This document shows positions 38,068 to 47,755 of a stretch of 64,000 bases of DNA, in pieces (the first letter of the stretch is position 1; each line of letters begins with the position of its first letter). Origin of the DNA: Acholeplasma laidlawii (GTDB lineage: Bacteria; Bacillota_I; Bacilli_A; Acholeplasmatales; Acholeplasmataceae); NCBI RefSeq assembly GCF_015709225.1, contig NZ_JADNRS010000029.1, positions 1 through 64,000 of the forward strand, given 5' to 3'. The notes under the pieces were generated by a model. That model saw nothing but the letters and a program-made list of their open reading frames with translations. It was not told where the DNA came from and made no database searches. The position numbers were made by a program, and so were the translations under genes.

Positions 38068-38631
38068 ATGGTAAAAAATAGTTATTTCAATATATTTATT
38101 TCGTTTTTTAAAATCGGACTATTTACCTTTGGTGGTGGATATGCAATGATGCGTGTTATGGAACGAGAATTTGTAGAAAACAAAAAGTGGATGGATTCAA
38201 AATCCATGTTAGATTTACTGGCAATATCACAATCTACACCTGGACCGTTTGCAATTAATAGTGCAACCTATATTGGTTACCAACAAAAAAAGGTTGGGGG
38301 ATCAGTTGCAGCAACTTTAGGTGTTGTATTACCTTCCTTTATGATCATTATATTAATTAGTATATTTTTAGAAGCGTTTAGTCAAAACATTCATATTCAA
38401 AATGTTTTAAAAGGTATTAATGCAGGTGTTGCTGTCTTAATATTTAACGCATGGTTTTCTTTATCAAAAAACTTAGGTGTTACTGTGATTAATGTCATAC
38501 TTATGGCGATAGGTTTTTTAGTATCCTTATTTATACCTAGTTTTTCTGTTGTATACTTAATTATCATTACTGCAATATTTGCAATCATTTATGGACTATT
38601 CATGAATCGAGGAAAAGTAGATGCTAATTGA
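38068..38631 (+). CDS. chrA: Chromate transporter family protein, first half (short-chain ChrA)
   Basis: I choose ATG 38068 (187 residues, MVKNSYFNIFISFFKIGLFTFGGGYAMMRVMERE), with TTGAGG upstream; earlier in-frame starts lie on the -10 box TAGAAT 38030-38035. 'FGGGYAM', 'QSTPGPFAINSATYIGY' and 'LGVVLPSFMIIILIS' define the CHR domain, with about six membrane segments. Short CHR proteins work as pairs of opposite topology; the partner overlaps by 11 bases. Substrate may be chromate or another anion. Confidence 0.88.
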   Translation: MVKNSYFNIFISFFKIGLFTFGGGYAMMRVMEREFVENKKWMDSKSMLDLLAISQSTPGPFAINSATYIGYQQKKVGGSVAATLGVVLPSFMIIILISIFLEAFSQNIHIQNVLKGINAGVAVLIFNAWFSLSKNLGVTVINVILMAIGFLVSLFIPSFSVVYLIIITAIFAIIYGLFMNRGKVDAN

Positions 38632-39187
38632 GTTAATACAGTTATTCTTAATATTCTTTAAAATAGGTTTATTTACATTTGGTGGTGGTTATGCAATGAT
38701 ACCACTTATCCGTAATGAAGTTGTCGGTGCAGGCTATCTATCGATTGTTCAAGTAGATCAATTTATTGGTATTGCAGAATCAACACCTGGACCATTTGCG
38801 ATAAATATTGCAACCTTTGTAGGCTATAACTCATTTGGGGTTTGGGGTTCAATTCTGGCAACTTTAGGTGTTGTTTTACCAAGTTTTATCATAATTATAT
38901 TAATTGCTATATTTAGTGCTAAAATATTAAAGTCTAAACCTGTTAGATATGCATTAAGTTGGATTAATCCACTTACATTAGGTCTTATCCTATCTGCTGG
39001 GGTATCCGTTGTAATTAATGCAATATTTGGTAACATGGAAGGTTTAGTAGCGTTTAATACTGACTATATTGCTTTAGCGATATTTGGTATCGTATTACTT
39101 GCTTCACTTGTTTTTAAAAAAATAAATCCAATTATGCTCATTATATTATCTGGTATACTGGGGTTTATTGGTTATACTATTTTCTAA
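38621..39187 (+). CDS. chrA: Chromate transporter family protein, second half (short-chain ChrA)
   Basis: 188 residues, clearly homologous to the gene before it ('FFKIGLFTFGGGYAMIPLIRNEVV', 'AESTPGPFAINIATFVGYNSFGVWGSILATLGVVLPSFIIIILIA'). It overlaps the first by 11 bases, and GAGGAAAAG precedes ATG 38621. The pair is the split equivalent of long ChrA. The next gene, prfA, follows within 10 bases, so the transporter pair is transcribed ahead of translation genes. Confidence 0.88.
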   Translation: MLIELIQLFLIFFKIGLFTFGGGYAMIPLIRNEVVGAGYLSIVQVDQFIGIAESTPGPFAINIATFVGYNSFGVWGSILATLGVVLPSFIIIILIAIFSAKILKSKPVRYALSWINPLTLGLILSAGVSVVINAIFGNMEGLVAFNTDYIALAIFGIVLLASLVFKKINPIMLIILSGILGFIGYTIF

Positions 39188-39197
39188 GGAGAAAATT

Positions 39198-40262
39198 ATG
39201 TTTGAAAGATTAGAAGTCATGAGAAAAACGTATTATGCGTTACAAGAAAAATTAGCATCAGGTATTAGTGATGTTAAAGAAATAACAAAACTCATGAAAG
39301 AACTTAAAGGTTTAGAAGATGCTGTTGTAGCTTATGAAAGATATTTAAGTTTAAAAGAACAATTAAAAGATTTAGAAGAACTACTTGAGTTAGAAACTGA
39401 AAGTAGTGTTTTAGAAATGGCAAAAGCTGAAGAAAAATCACTAGAAAGTGAAATTGAAAACTTAGAAGAAAGTTTACGTATTTTACTCTTACCTAAAGAT
39501 CCAGATGATGACAAAAACGTCATCATTGAAATTAAGGGTGCAGCTGGTGGAGATGAAGGTAACATATTTGCCGGTGACTTATTTAAAATGTATTCTAAAT
39601 ACGCAGAAAATATGGGCTGGAAAGTAACACTTGTAAATACAACACCAGGTTCTAGTGGTGGTTTTGCAGGTATTGAATTCATCATTTCAGGTGAGAATGC
39701 ATTTAGTTATTTAAAACATGAATCGGGTGTACACCGTGTTCAACGTGTACCCGAGACTGAAAGCCAGGGACGTATTCATACCTCAACTGCAGTAGTACTC
39801 GCATTGCCTGAACAAGAAGAGATTGAATATGACATCAAATGGGAAGATATCCGTTTTGATACATATAACTCATCCGGTGCTGGAGGGCAATCCGTTAACA
39901 CGACCTACTCAGCAGTTCGTTTAACGCATATTCCAACCAATGTTGTTGTAACATCACAAGAAGAACGTAGTCAACACGCCAATAAAGATAGAGCTTATAA
40001 ACTATTAGTAACCCGTATTTATGACAAAATCCAACAAGAGCAACTAGAAAAAGAAGGCGAAAGTAGAAAAGCTTTAATCGGTCGTGGTAACCGTAGTGAA
40101 AAGATTAGAACATATAACTACCCACAAAACCGAGTAACAGATCATCGTATTGGCTTAACCATTAATAGACTAGATGCAATTATGGAAGGTCGCATTGATT
40201 TAATTATCGAACCACTCATAAACGAAATCCAAAAAGAAGCATTAGAAGGACAATCAAAGTGA
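39198..40262 (+). CDS. prfA: Peptide chain release factor 1
   Basis: 354 residues from ATG 39198 (MFERLEVMRKTYYALQEKL; TAAGGAGAA upstream). The 'GAGGQSVNTTYSAVRL' GGQ loop catalyses peptide release, and 'VPETESQGRIHTST' carries the P-x-T discriminator of RF1 (UAA/UAG). Genes in the window also end in UGA, so an RF2 gene is expected elsewhere. prmC, which methylates the GGQ Gln, overlaps the stop by 4 bases. Confidence 0.97.
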   Translation: MFERLEVMRKTYYALQEKLASGISDVKEITKLMKELKGLEDAVVAYERYLSLKEQLKDLEELLELETESSVLEMAKAEEKSLESEIENLEESLRILLLPKDPDDDKNVIIEIKGAAGGDEGNIFAGDLFKMYSKYAENMGWKVTLVNTTPGSSGGFAGIEFIISGENAFSYLKHESGVHRVQRVPETESQGRIHTSTAVVLALPEQEEIEYDIKWEDIRFDTYNSSGAGGQSVNTTYSAVRLTHIPTNVVVTSQEERSQHANKDRAYKLLVTRIYDKIQQEQLEKEGESRKALIGRGNRSEKIRTYNYPQNRVTDHRIGLTINRLDAIMEGRIDLIIEPLINEIQKEALEGQSK

Positions 40263-41110
40263 CACTTCAAGACTTAGTAAAAACCTATGAAAAAAAGGTT
40301 ATCAGTTTAGGTAAAGAACCACACGCAATGCGTTGGTTAATTACCGAATTATCAGGTTATTCACCAACCGAGTTTTATTTAAAAATGAACGCTAAGGTAA
40401 GTGAAGAACTTATTCATAAAATCGAAGACGGTTTTAAACGTTACGCAATAGAAGGTACGCCTGTACAACACATTGTAGGTTACTCCTACTTTTATGGTTA
40501 CAAATTTAAAGTCAGTGATCAAGTATTAATTCCAAGAAGAGAAACAGAACAATTAGTGGAAGAAACACTACTTATCTATGACACTTATTTTGAAGACCAA
40601 AAAATTGATGTACTGGATTTAGGTACAGGTAGTGGAGCGATTGCGATTACATTATCTATTGAAGAACCTAATATGCAAGTAGATGCATCAGATATCTCTG
40701 TGACCGCACTTATGGTTGCAAGAGAAAACCAATTAAACTTAAGTAGTAAAGTGAATTTTATTGCATCGGATTGGTTTAGTACTATCGATAAAAAATATGA
40801 TATAATCGTCGCAAATCCACCTTATATTCCAAATGATGAAGCCGTGGAAGAGGTTGTAACAAAAGAACCTAGTTTAGCACTTTACGGCGGTGTAGATGGA
40901 CTTGAACCTTACGAGATCATTTTAAAAAATGCTAAAAATTATTTAAAAGAAAAAGCACTCATTGCTTTTGAACATAGTATGTATCAAAGTGAAAACTTAA
41001 AGGCATTAATCTTAAAATATTTTAAAGATGCTAACGTAAGACAATTAAAAGACTTACAAGGTAAAGATCGTATGACATTTGTTGGATTAGGTGGTGTATT
41101 TAATGACTAA
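40259..41110 (+). CDS. prmC: Release-factor glutamine methyltransferase PrmC
   Basis: 283 residues starting with GTG 40259 inside the prfA stop (GTGA). SAM motif 'VLDLGTGSGAIAITLS' and substrate motif 'IIVANPPYIPNDE' (NPPY) are intact, and the N-terminal helical domain reads 'MRWLITELSGYSPTEFYL'. It methylates the GGQ Gln of RF1/RF2. Adjacent to prfA and tsaC as in Bacillus. Confidence 0.95.
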   Translation: MTLQDLVKTYEKKVISLGKEPHAMRWLITELSGYSPTEFYLKMNAKVSEELIHKIEDGFKRYAIEGTPVQHIVGYSYFYGYKFKVSDQVLIPRRETEQLVEETLLIYDTYFEDQKIDVLDLGTGSGAIAITLSIEEPNMQVDASDISVTALMVARENQLNLSSKVNFIASDWFSTIDKKYDIIVANPPYIPNDEAVEEVVTKEPSLALYGGVDGLEPYEIILKNAKNYLKEKALIAFEHSMYQSENLKALILKYFKDANVRQLKDLQGKDRMTFVGLGGVFND

Positions 41111-41651
41111 GTTACTTATTTTCCCAACGGATACTGTTTATGGATTAGGCACACCTTATTTAGATAAGGAAGGCTTAAAACAAATTTATGAAATTAAAGG
41201 TAGAGACTTTAATAAACCAATCGCGATATTAATCTCTAACTTAGATCAAGTAAAAGAAATCGCTAAGGTCAGTGATAATGCATTCAAAGTAGCATCAAAA
41301 TTTTGGCCAGGCGGGTTAACACTTATCTTTGAAAGTAGCGATGCTTACTATAAAAAAAGTGGTGAAAAAACAATTGGACTTAGAATGCCAAATCATAAGT
41401 TGGCTTTAAAATTAATTGATGAATTAGGTCCACTAAAAACAACCTCTGTAAACTACTCTAATCAAGCACCATTAAATGAATATGATGCAATCATGAAGGT
41501 ATTTGGTGATAAAGTAGACAAGGTTTACCCAAATGAAGAAGTTTTAAGTGAAGTGTCATCCACAGTCATAGACTTTACACACGATTTACCATCACTTATT
41601 AGACAAGGTGACATCACACTCGATGTAATAATGAAAGTTCTTGAAAAATAG
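41103..41651 (+). CDS. tsaC: Threonylcarbamoyl-AMP synthase (Sua5/YrdC/TsaC family)
   Basis: 182 residues from ATG 41103 (MTKLLIFPTDTVYGLGTPY). 'KPIAILISNLDQ', 'FWPGGLTLIFE' and 'TIGLRMPNHKLALKLIDELGPLKTTSVNYSNQ' are typical. It makes threonylcarbamoyl-AMP for the t6A37 tRNA modification. It overlaps prmC by 8 bases. It is the short TsaC form without the Sua5 C-terminal domain. Ends the prfA operon. Confidence 0.9.
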   Translation: MTKLLIFPTDTVYGLGTPYLDKEGLKQIYEIKGRDFNKPIAILISNLDQVKEIAKVSDNAFKVASKFWPGGLTLIFESSDAYYKKSGEKTIGLRMPNHKLALKLIDELGPLKTTSVNYSNQAPLNEYDAIMKVFGDKVDKVYPNEEVLSEVSSTVIDFTHDLPSLIRQGDITLDVIMKVLEK

Positions 41652-41719
41652 AACTTTTTTCATGAAAATTTTTCATTATATGATAAAATGATAAAGGCTT
41701 ATAAAAGGAAGTATAAAAT

Positions 41720-43534
41720 ATGGAAATTAGAAACGTTGCCATCATCGCTCACGTCGATCATGGGAAAACTACATTAGTAGACAAACTACTACAACAATCA
41801 AGTGAATATCGTGAAAACTCACATATGCAAGAACGTGCAATGGATAACATTGATATTGAACGTGAAAGAGGTATTACAATTCTTGCAAAAGCTACCTCAA
41901 TTGAATACGGTGATTATCGTATTAACATTATGGATACCCCAGGGCACGCCGATTTTGGTGGTGAAGTTGAACGTATTATGAAACTTGTTGATGGTGTATT
42001 ACTATTAGTAGACGCTAAAGACGGTGTCATGCCACAAACAAAATTCGTTTTAAGAAAAGCTTTAGAAGAAAAGTTAAAACCGATTGTTGTTATCAATAAA
42101 ATTGACAGACCATTTGCAGACCCTAAAAAGACTGTAAACCAAGTGTTTGACTTATTTATTGACTTAGGGGCAACTGATGATCAATTGGAATTTCCAATTA
42201 TTTATGCTTCTGGTTTATTAGGGTTATCAAGTTTTGATGTTGAATTTGATTCAGCTAAAAACATGAAACCATTATTAGATACCATTGTAAACCATGTATC
42301 TAAACCTAATGTTAAACTTGATGGACCATTATTATTCCAACCAGCATTAATTGACTATAATGACTATGTTGGTCGTATGGGTATTGGTAAAGTATTCCAA
42401 GGCACTTTAAAAGTAAACTCATTTGTATCTTGTCTACGTCCTAGTGGAAAAGTAGATAATTTTAGAATTCAAAAACTATATCGTTATAGTGGTTTAACAA
42501 AAGTTGAAACTGCAGAAGCGCATGCTGGTGATATTGTTGCGATTGCTGGTTTAAGTGATATCTTTGTTGGAGACACCATTACTGAAGTAGGTGAAACTAC
42601 AAGATTACCTTTATTACATATTGATGAACCAACTGTTCAGATGACTTTCTTAACAAATAGTTCACCTTTTGCAGGGCAAGAAGGTAAGTTTGTTACAGCA
42701 AGTAAGATTGATGAAAGATTAACTAGAGAAGTTCAAAAAGACGTATCCTTAAAAGTAGAAAAAGAACAAGGTTCTGAAAGTTGGTTAGTTTCAGGACGTG
42801 GAGAATTACACTTAGGTATTTTAATTGAAACAATGCGTAGAGAAGGCTTTGAATTTGCAGTATCTAGGCCTAAAGTTATTATTAAAAATATCGATGGTGT
42901 ACTATGTGAACCATATGAAGAAGTTCAAGTGGATACGCCAAATGAATTTGTCGGTAGCGTGATGGAATTACTTGGTAACCGTAAAGGTGAAGTTATTAAA
43001 ATGGATCAAGGTGTTAATGAAACAAGACTTGTTTATAACATGTCTTCACGTGGATTAATTGGCCTTATGACACAATTTTTAACTGCAACTAAAGGTTATG
43101 GTGTACTAGCACATAGTTTCTTGGAATATAAGAAAATGTTGAATGATAATATAGGTAGTCGCCAAAACGGAGCACTTGTCTCACTTAAAGATGGCCAAAC
43201 AACAGCTTATGCTATTGGACACTTAGAAGATAGAGGACAATTCTTTGTCGAACCAAGAGTCAACGTTTACGAAGGTATGATTGTTGGTATGAATAATAAA
43301 GATAATGACTTAGTCATCAACGTTGTTGAAGAAAAGAAATTAACAAATATGCGTACATCTGGTAAAGATAATACAGTTGTCTTAAAAAGACCAATCGAAA
43401 TGAGTTTAGAAGCATGTATGGACTTCATCAATGATGATGAATTAATTGAAATTACTCCAAAAACTATTCGTATTAGAAAAAAATATTTAAAAGCAAATGA
43501 ACGTAAAAAAGCGAACTACAGTCAAAATCAATAA
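41720..43534 (+). CDS. typA: Ribosome-associated GTPase TypA/BipA
   Basis: 604 residues. '[20 protein letters not shown]', 'DNIDIERERGITILAKATSIEY', 'DTPGHADFGGEVERIM' and 'NKIDRPFADPKKT' are the GTP motifs; C-terminal 'GRGELHLGILIETMRREGFEF' and 'SRQNGALVSLKDGQTTAYAI' mark BipA. It helps 50S assembly, especially in stress or cold. A TGATAAAATG extended -10-like box lies before it; ATAAAAGGAAG precedes ATG 41720. Confidence 0.96.
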   Translation: MEIRNVAIIAHVDHGKTTLVDKLLQQSSEYRENSHMQERAMDNIDIERERGITILAKATSIEYGDYRINIMDTPGHADFGGEVERIMKLVDGVLLLVDAKDGVMPQTKFVLRKALEEKLKPIVVINKIDRPFADPKKTVNQVFDLFIDLGATDDQLEFPIIYASGLLGLSSFDVEFDSAKNMKPLLDTIVNHVSKPNVKLDGPLLFQPALIDYNDYVGRMGIGKVFQGTLKVNSFVSCLRPSGKVDNFRIQKLYRYSGLTKVETAEAHAGDIVAIAGLSDIFVGDTITEVGETTRLPLLHIDEPTVQMTFLTNSSPFAGQEGKFVTASKIDERLTREVQKDVSLKVEKEQGSESWLVSGRGELHLGILIETMRREGFEFAVSRPKVIIKNIDGVLCEPYEEVQVDTPNEFVGSVMELLGNRKGEVIKMDQGVNETRLVYNMSSRGLIGLMTQFLTATKGYGVLAHSFLEYKKMLNDNIGSRQNGALVSLKDGQTTAYAIGHLEDRGQFFVEPRVNVYEGMIVGMNNKDNDLVINVVEEKKLTNMRTSGKDNTVVLKRPIEMSLEACMDFINDDELIEITPKTIRIRKKYLKANERKKANYSQNQ

Positions 43535-43603
43535 TTGATATGAATATCAACCAATTAAACGATATTATTATGTTATAATAAATAAAAATGAGGATGGTGA
43601 CAT

Positions 43604-44044
43604 ATGAAAATAGGCATTGGCGCAGATCATGCGGGTTTTAATAGAAAAACTGAAATCATTGAGTACTTAACTAAAAAAGGTTACGATGTTGTTGATTTCG
43701 GAGCACACTCAGTTGACCGAGTAGATTACCCTGATTATGCAAAAACAGTTTCAGAAGCTGTTGTAAAAAAGGAAGTTGAAGTTGGTTTATTAGTATGTGG
43801 TACTGGTATTGGTATGAGTATTGCAGCAAATAAAGTCAAAGGCATTAGAGCAGCTCACGTCTTTGATGAATTAACTGCTAGGCTTGCAAGAGAGCATAAT
43901 CATGCAAATGTGATTGCTTTTGGCGGCAGAAATCAAACGACATCAGAATCTAAAATTATTGTTGATGCATATTTAAATGCAACAGAAGAAGTCCGTCATC
44001 AACATCGCGTAGATAAGATTGCAGCAATCGAAAATGGTGAGTAA
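43604..44044 (+). CDS. rpiB: Ribose-5-phosphate isomerase B
   Basis: 146 residues. 'IGADHAGFNRKTEIIEYL', 'VDYPDYAKTVSEAV' and 'GLLVCGTGIGMSIAANKVKGIRAAHV' with the catalytic Cys identify RpiB, and 'REHNHANVIAFGGR' closes it. It interconverts ribose-5-P and ribulose-5-P and so feeds PRPP, the substrate of Upp encoded 4 bases downstream. An extended -10 (TGT-TATAAT, 43571-43579) precedes it. Confidence 0.93.
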   Translation: MKIGIGADHAGFNRKTEIIEYLTKKGYDVVDFGAHSVDRVDYPDYAKTVSEAVVKKEVEVGLLVCGTGIGMSIAANKVKGIRAAHVFDELTARLAREHNHANVIAFGGRNQTTSESKIIVDAYLNATEEVRHQHRVDKIAAIENGE

Positions 44045-44047
44045 ACC

Positions 44048-44674
44048 ATGGGAAAACTTGTTGTATTAAATCATCCATTAATTGATCATAAAATGGCACT
44101 TATAAGAGATAAAAACACCAGTACTAAAACATTTAGAGAAACTGTTGGTGAAATTGGTGCATTAATCACTTATGAAATTACAAAAGATCTAGAAACTGTT
44201 GAAATTGAAGTAGAAACTCCAATTCAAAAAACAATTTGTAGACAATTAAAAAAACAACTTGTTATTGTCCCAATCTTAAGAGCAGGACTTGGCATGGTTA
44301 ATGGTATTCATGATATGGTACCAAGTGCAAAAATAGGTCATATCGGGTTATATAGAGATGAAAAATCTCTAGAACCGGTTTCTTATTATGCAAAATTCCC
44401 AACAGATATTTTAGATGGTGTAGTTTTAGTAGTTGACCCAATGCTTGCAACGGGGGGATCAGCTACAGCAGCAATCACTGAACTTAAAAATCGTGGTGCT
44501 AAAGATGTTAGATTTGTTGGTCTAGTCGGGTGTCCTGAAGGTGTTAAACGTCTTCAAATGGATCATCCAGATGTTCCAATATATTTAGCAGCATTAGATG
44601 AAAAACTTAATGAGGTTGGCTACATTGTACCAGGACTTGGAGATGCAGGAGACCGCCTCTTCGGTACTAAATAA
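44048..44674 (+). CDS. upp: Uracil phosphoribosyltransferase
   Basis: 208 residues. '[27 protein letters not shown]', '[13 protein letters not shown]', and the PRPP loop '[16 protein letters not shown]' are diagnostic. It makes UMP from uracil, a salvage route important to Mollicutes. It is linked to rpiB (3-base gap) and to a DUF1146 gene by a 1-base overlap (TAATG). Confidence 0.97.
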   Translation: MGKLVVLNHPLIDHKMALIRDKNTSTKTFRETVGEIGALITYEITKDLETVEIEVETPIQKTICRQLKKQLVIVPILRAGLGMVNGIHDMVPSAKIGHIGLYRDEKSLEPVSYYAKFPTDILDGVVLVVDPMLATGGSATAAITELKNRGAKDVRFVGLVGCPEGVKRLQMDHPDVPIYLAALDEKLNEVGYIVPGLGDAGDRLFGTK

Positions 44675-44889
44675 TGAACCCATATGTGACTTATATTGTA
44701 TTTTGGTCTGTATTTGTAGTAGGTTTCTTCATAAGTTTTAGAATCCTACAGGCAATAGAAATAGAAAAATATTTCAAAAAGTATAGACTCTTTGAAATCA
44801 ATGCGGCATATTTAATTCTTTCATTATTAACAAGTTACTTTTTAGCTAAAATGCTATTAGACATTATCGAATTATTTCCAAGGAACTAA
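44674..44889 (+). CDS. Small DUF1146 (YwzB-like) membrane protein
   Basis: 71 residues with two membrane helices (about 5-27 and 45-66). 'FRILQAIEIEKYFKKYRLFEINAAYLILSLLTSYFLAKMLLDII' fits the DUF1146/YwzB pattern (W.LQAI..EKFFKK...). In Bacillus ywzB lies near upp and the ATP synthase genes, so synteny agrees. It starts in the upp stop (TAATG). Function unknown. Its last 18 bases overlap yigZ on the other strand. Confidence 0.7.
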   Translation: MNPYVTYIVFWSVFVVGFFISFRILQAIEIEKYFKKYRLFEINAAYLILSLLTSYFLAKMLLDIIELFPRN

Positions 44890-45462
44890 AATATCTTTAG
44901 TTCCTTTTTCTTTTACTAATTTAAATATATGACGATGCTCTTCAATTAAATATAGATCATCAGTAAAAGAAAGTTCATATATGACATCACCTAAAAAATC
45001 TTTATGTGTAATAAAATCTTTAAAAAGGTGATCTATTAAACCAATTTGATCATATTTAAATGTGACTTCAAAATTCGTTGTAGTTATCTTTTTTAAGATA
45101 GGTGTATCAATTAATGCTTGTGAAATGGATTTTGCATATGCTCTAATTAAACCACCAGCACCAAGTTTTATACCGCCAAAATAACGCACTACAACAGCAA
45201 AACAATTATGTAGATTGTTTTTATTTAAAACCTCTAGCATCGGCACACCTGCTGTACCAGATGGTTCACCATCATCATTTGACCCTTGAGAGTTTTCAAA
45301 GACATATGCAGTACAATAATGTGTTGCTTTAGGATAAGCCTTTTTAATGCTTTTTAGTATTTCAGGCATATCCAAAATACTATCTATTGGTGTAAGGATA
45401 GCTATAAATTCTGACTTATCAATTATAATTTTATGATCAATTTGTTTTTCTAAATAATACAT
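44872..45462 (-). CDS. yigZ: YigZ/IMPACT-family protein
   Basis: 196 residues. The N-terminal IMPACT (UPF0029) domain shows 'AYPKATHYCTAYVF', 'NDDGEPSGTAGVPML' and 'VVVRYFGGIKLGAGGLIRAYAKS'; a DUF1949-like C-terminal domain follows. Eukaryotic relatives bind Gcn1 to control translation; the bacterial role is unclear. AAGGTGATT precedes ATG 45462. The gene ends convergently, 18 bases inside the DUF1146 gene. Confidence 0.92.
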   Translation of the reverse strand: MYYLEKQIDHKIIIDKSEFIAILTPIDSILDMPEILKSIKKAYPKATHYCTAYVFENSQGSNDDGEPSGTAGVPMLEVLNKNNLHNCFAVVVRYFGGIKLGAGGLIRAYAKSISQALIDTPILKKITTTNFEVTFKYDQIGLIDHLFKDFITHKDFLGDVIYELSFTDDLYLIEEHRHIFKLVKEKGTKDILVPWK

Positions 45463-45550
45463 ATAATCACCTTATATAAAAGTATATCATAAAAACATAT
45501 AAGTTTTTCACACATTTATTGATACCTCCCTTTTTATAATGTGCTATTTT

Positions 45551-45559
45551 TGATATAAT
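45551..45559 (+). promoter_or_regulatory. Extended -10 promoter of cca-yhaM
   Basis: TGA-TATAAT without a clear -35 box, 40 bases before cca. Confidence 0.6.
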
Positions 45560-45598
45560 GTTTAAGGTATATAAAATAATTGGTAGGTTACAAAAAAT

Positions 45599-46747
45599 AT
45601 GAGTTTAAAATCAGCGAAAAATTTAATCAGAGATTTAAAGAAACAAGGCTATCAAGCTTACCTTGTTGGAGGCGTAGTCAGAGACTTTCTAATGAAAGCC
45701 AAGTTTAGCGATATCGATATAACTACCAGTGCCAAACCATTTGAAGTTATGAAGCATTTTAAAGCAGTACCTACAGGTATCAAATATGGTACGATAACTA
45801 TCATGTATGACAATGTTTCTTTTGAAGTAACAACATTTAGAACAGATGGTCCTACATCAGACTTTAGACATCCAGATTCTGTCATTTATTCGGATAACGT
45901 TAATGATGACGTGATGCGTCGTGATTTTACGATGAATGGTATTCTAATGGATGAGTATCAAAATATCTATGACTACGTAGGTGGTCAAAGAGATATTGAA
46001 CATAAAATTATCCGCGCAATTGGTGATCCTAACGAACGCTTTAAAGAAGATGCACTACGTATGTTAAGAGCATTCTATTTCCAATCTAAATTAGGCTTTG
46101 AAATAGAACCTGTAACCAAACAAGCAATTCAAGATAACACACATTTAATTAAAGAGTTAGCTATGGAACGCATTCATGCTGAGCTCATTAAAATACTTAG
46201 GGGTAAACACCTAAAAATGGCTTTAAACACTATGATTGAAACAGGTATACATAAAGTGCTACCCGGATTAGAAAAAGGGATTATACATACCGCTAAGTTA
46301 GAAGAAATGCCTTTTATTGATACATTCTTTGCTTTATCTTTTACTTTAAATAATGGATTTATTCCGGCTAAATGGACATTTTCAAATAGACACCGTCATA
46401 AATATCAAAAGGCGAGTGAACTTGCATTAATGCATCCTACAACAATTCCAGATACTGCTCTGTATCACTATGGATTAGAGATTTCTTTACTTGCTAATAA
46501 GGTAAACTTCAATTTAGGTAAACAAAGTTATCAAAATCAATCACTTCAAGATAGATTTAATAACTTACCACTTAAAAGCGAGTTAGACCTTGCACTGACG
46601 AGTCAAGAAATTATGGATATTGTAAATAAAAAAGCAGGTGCTTGGTTAGGTAAATTAAAGGCACATATGATCGATCTTATTCTAGAAAAGAAGTTATCTA
46701 ACAATAAAGAAGCACTAACAAATTTTGTTAGCACATATGAGGTATAA
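45599..46747 (+). CDS. cca: CCA-adding tRNA nucleotidyltransferase
   Basis: 382 residues. Class II head 'YLVGGVVRDFLMKAKFSDIDITTSA' with the GG and DxD catalytic motifs, 'RRDFTMNGILMD', and 'GDPNERFKEDALRMLRAFYF' with the nucleotide-selecting residues. It adds or repairs the 3' CCA of tRNAs. 'GTAGGTTAC' precedes ATG 45599. yhaM follows 3 bases later; both process RNA 3' ends. Confidence 0.94.
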   Translation: MSLKSAKNLIRDLKKQGYQAYLVGGVVRDFLMKAKFSDIDITTSAKPFEVMKHFKAVPTGIKYGTITIMYDNVSFEVTTFRTDGPTSDFRHPDSVIYSDNVNDDVMRRDFTMNGILMDEYQNIYDYVGGQRDIEHKIIRAIGDPNERFKEDALRMLRAFYFQSKLGFEIEPVTKQAIQDNTHLIKELAMERIHAELIKILRGKHLKMALNTMIETGIHKVLPGLEKGIIHTAKLEEMPFIDTFFALSFTLNNGFIPAKWTFSNRHRHKYQKASELALMHPTTIPDTALYHYGLEISLLANKVNFNLGKQSYQNQSLQDRFNNLPLKSELDLALTSQEIMDIVNKKAGAWLGKLKAHMIDLILEKKLSNNKEALTNFVSTYEV

Positions 46748-46750
46748 GAG

Positions 46751-47656
46751 ATGGAAATAATTATTGGTAAAGTAGAATCTATTAATAAAGGTGATAACTA
46801 TTGTAATGCATCTTTATCCTTAGAAGATAAAAAAAATTTTAATGTAAAACTTAATATGGAAGATGATCAGTTGCTTGCTATTGGTAAAGTGTTTGTCTTT
46901 GAAGTAGAAGCTTTTTATAAAGAAGAAGTTAAACAATATAAGTCACTTAAGATAACACCCTTAGATGTTTCAGATTTACCGAAACAAGATAAGAACAGAC
47001 TATATTCCTTATTCTATGATTATGCACCAATACCATTAAAAGATATTCGTGTAGGTATTGAATCATTCTTAAATAGAATAGAAAATAAGATTCTAAAAGA
47101 TGTAACAACACTAGTATATGAAAAACATGAAGGTCAATACTACCTGCATCCAGCTGCTACTAAATTTCATCATGCCTATGTTGGTGGTTTAGCATATCAT
47201 ACATTTACAATGTTAAAATTAGTCGATGCGATGTTAAGTGTATATGACTATCTAGATAAAGACCTTCTTTATGCAGCAACGATACTACATGATATTTCTA
47301 AGATTGATGAAATGACTGGTGTTGATGGAGAGTATACTACAGAAGGTTTACTCATTGGTCACTTAGTCATGGCGAGTATTGAGGTTGAAAAAGCAGCAAC
47401 AATTTTAGGAGTAGAAGATAGCGAAGAAGTACTTTTATTAAAACACTTAATCGTTTCACATCATGGACAACTAAACTTTGGTTCTCCTAAGAAACCTCAA
47501 ACCGGTGAAGCATTACTTCTTTGGTATATTGATTCAATTGATTCTAAATTCACAGAGTTAAAAACAGCATTAGAAGGTACTAAAGCTGGTGAGTTTACTC
47601 AAAGTGTTGCGGTACTTGATAAAATGCGTTTCTACAAATCAAAATTAAAAAAATAA
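46751..47656 (+). CDS. yhaM: YhaM-type 3'-5' exoribonuclease with HD domain
   Basis: 301 residues (Bacillus YhaM 314). An N-terminal OB-fold nucleic-acid-binding region (1-90) is followed by an HD domain: 'TKFHHAYVGGLAYHTFTMLKL', 'AATILHDISKIDEM' and 'HLIVSHHGQLNFGSPKKPQTGEALLLWYIDSIDSK'. It trims RNA and single-stranded DNA in Firmicutes. It shares an operon with cca and ends at a terminator. Confidence 0.93.
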   Translation: MEIIIGKVESINKGDNYCNASLSLEDKKNFNVKLNMEDDQLLAIGKVFVFEVEAFYKEEVKQYKSLKITPLDVSDLPKQDKNRLYSLFYDYAPIPLKDIRVGIESFLNRIENKILKDVTTLVYEKHEGQYYLHPAATKFHHAYVGGLAYHTFTMLKLVDAMLSVYDYLDKDLLYAATILHDISKIDEMTGVDGEYTTEGLLIGHLVMASIEVEKAATILGVEDSEEVLLLKHLIVSHHGQLNFGSPKKPQTGEALLLWYIDSIDSKFTELKTALEGTKAGEFTQSVAVLDKMRFYKSKLKK

Positions 47657-47663
47657 TAAATTG

Positions 47664-47693
47664 TCCTTAGGTTTTATGCCTAGGGATTTTTTT
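47664..47693 (+). terminator. Terminator of cca-yhaM
   Basis: TCCTTAGG (47664-47671) / CCTAGGGA (47679-47686), then T7. Confidence 0.85.
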
Positions 47694-47711
47694 ATGCAGA
47701 TATATAAAGAA

Positions 47712-47737
47712 AAATGCGACTATTTCTAGTCGCATTT
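47712..47737 (-). terminator. Terminator of the large foldase-like lipoprotein gene
   Basis: AAATGCGACTA / TAGTCGCATTT with a 4-base loop; a T run follows on the minus strand. Confidence 0.85.
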
Positions 47738-47755
47738 AAACTTTTAATTTATGAA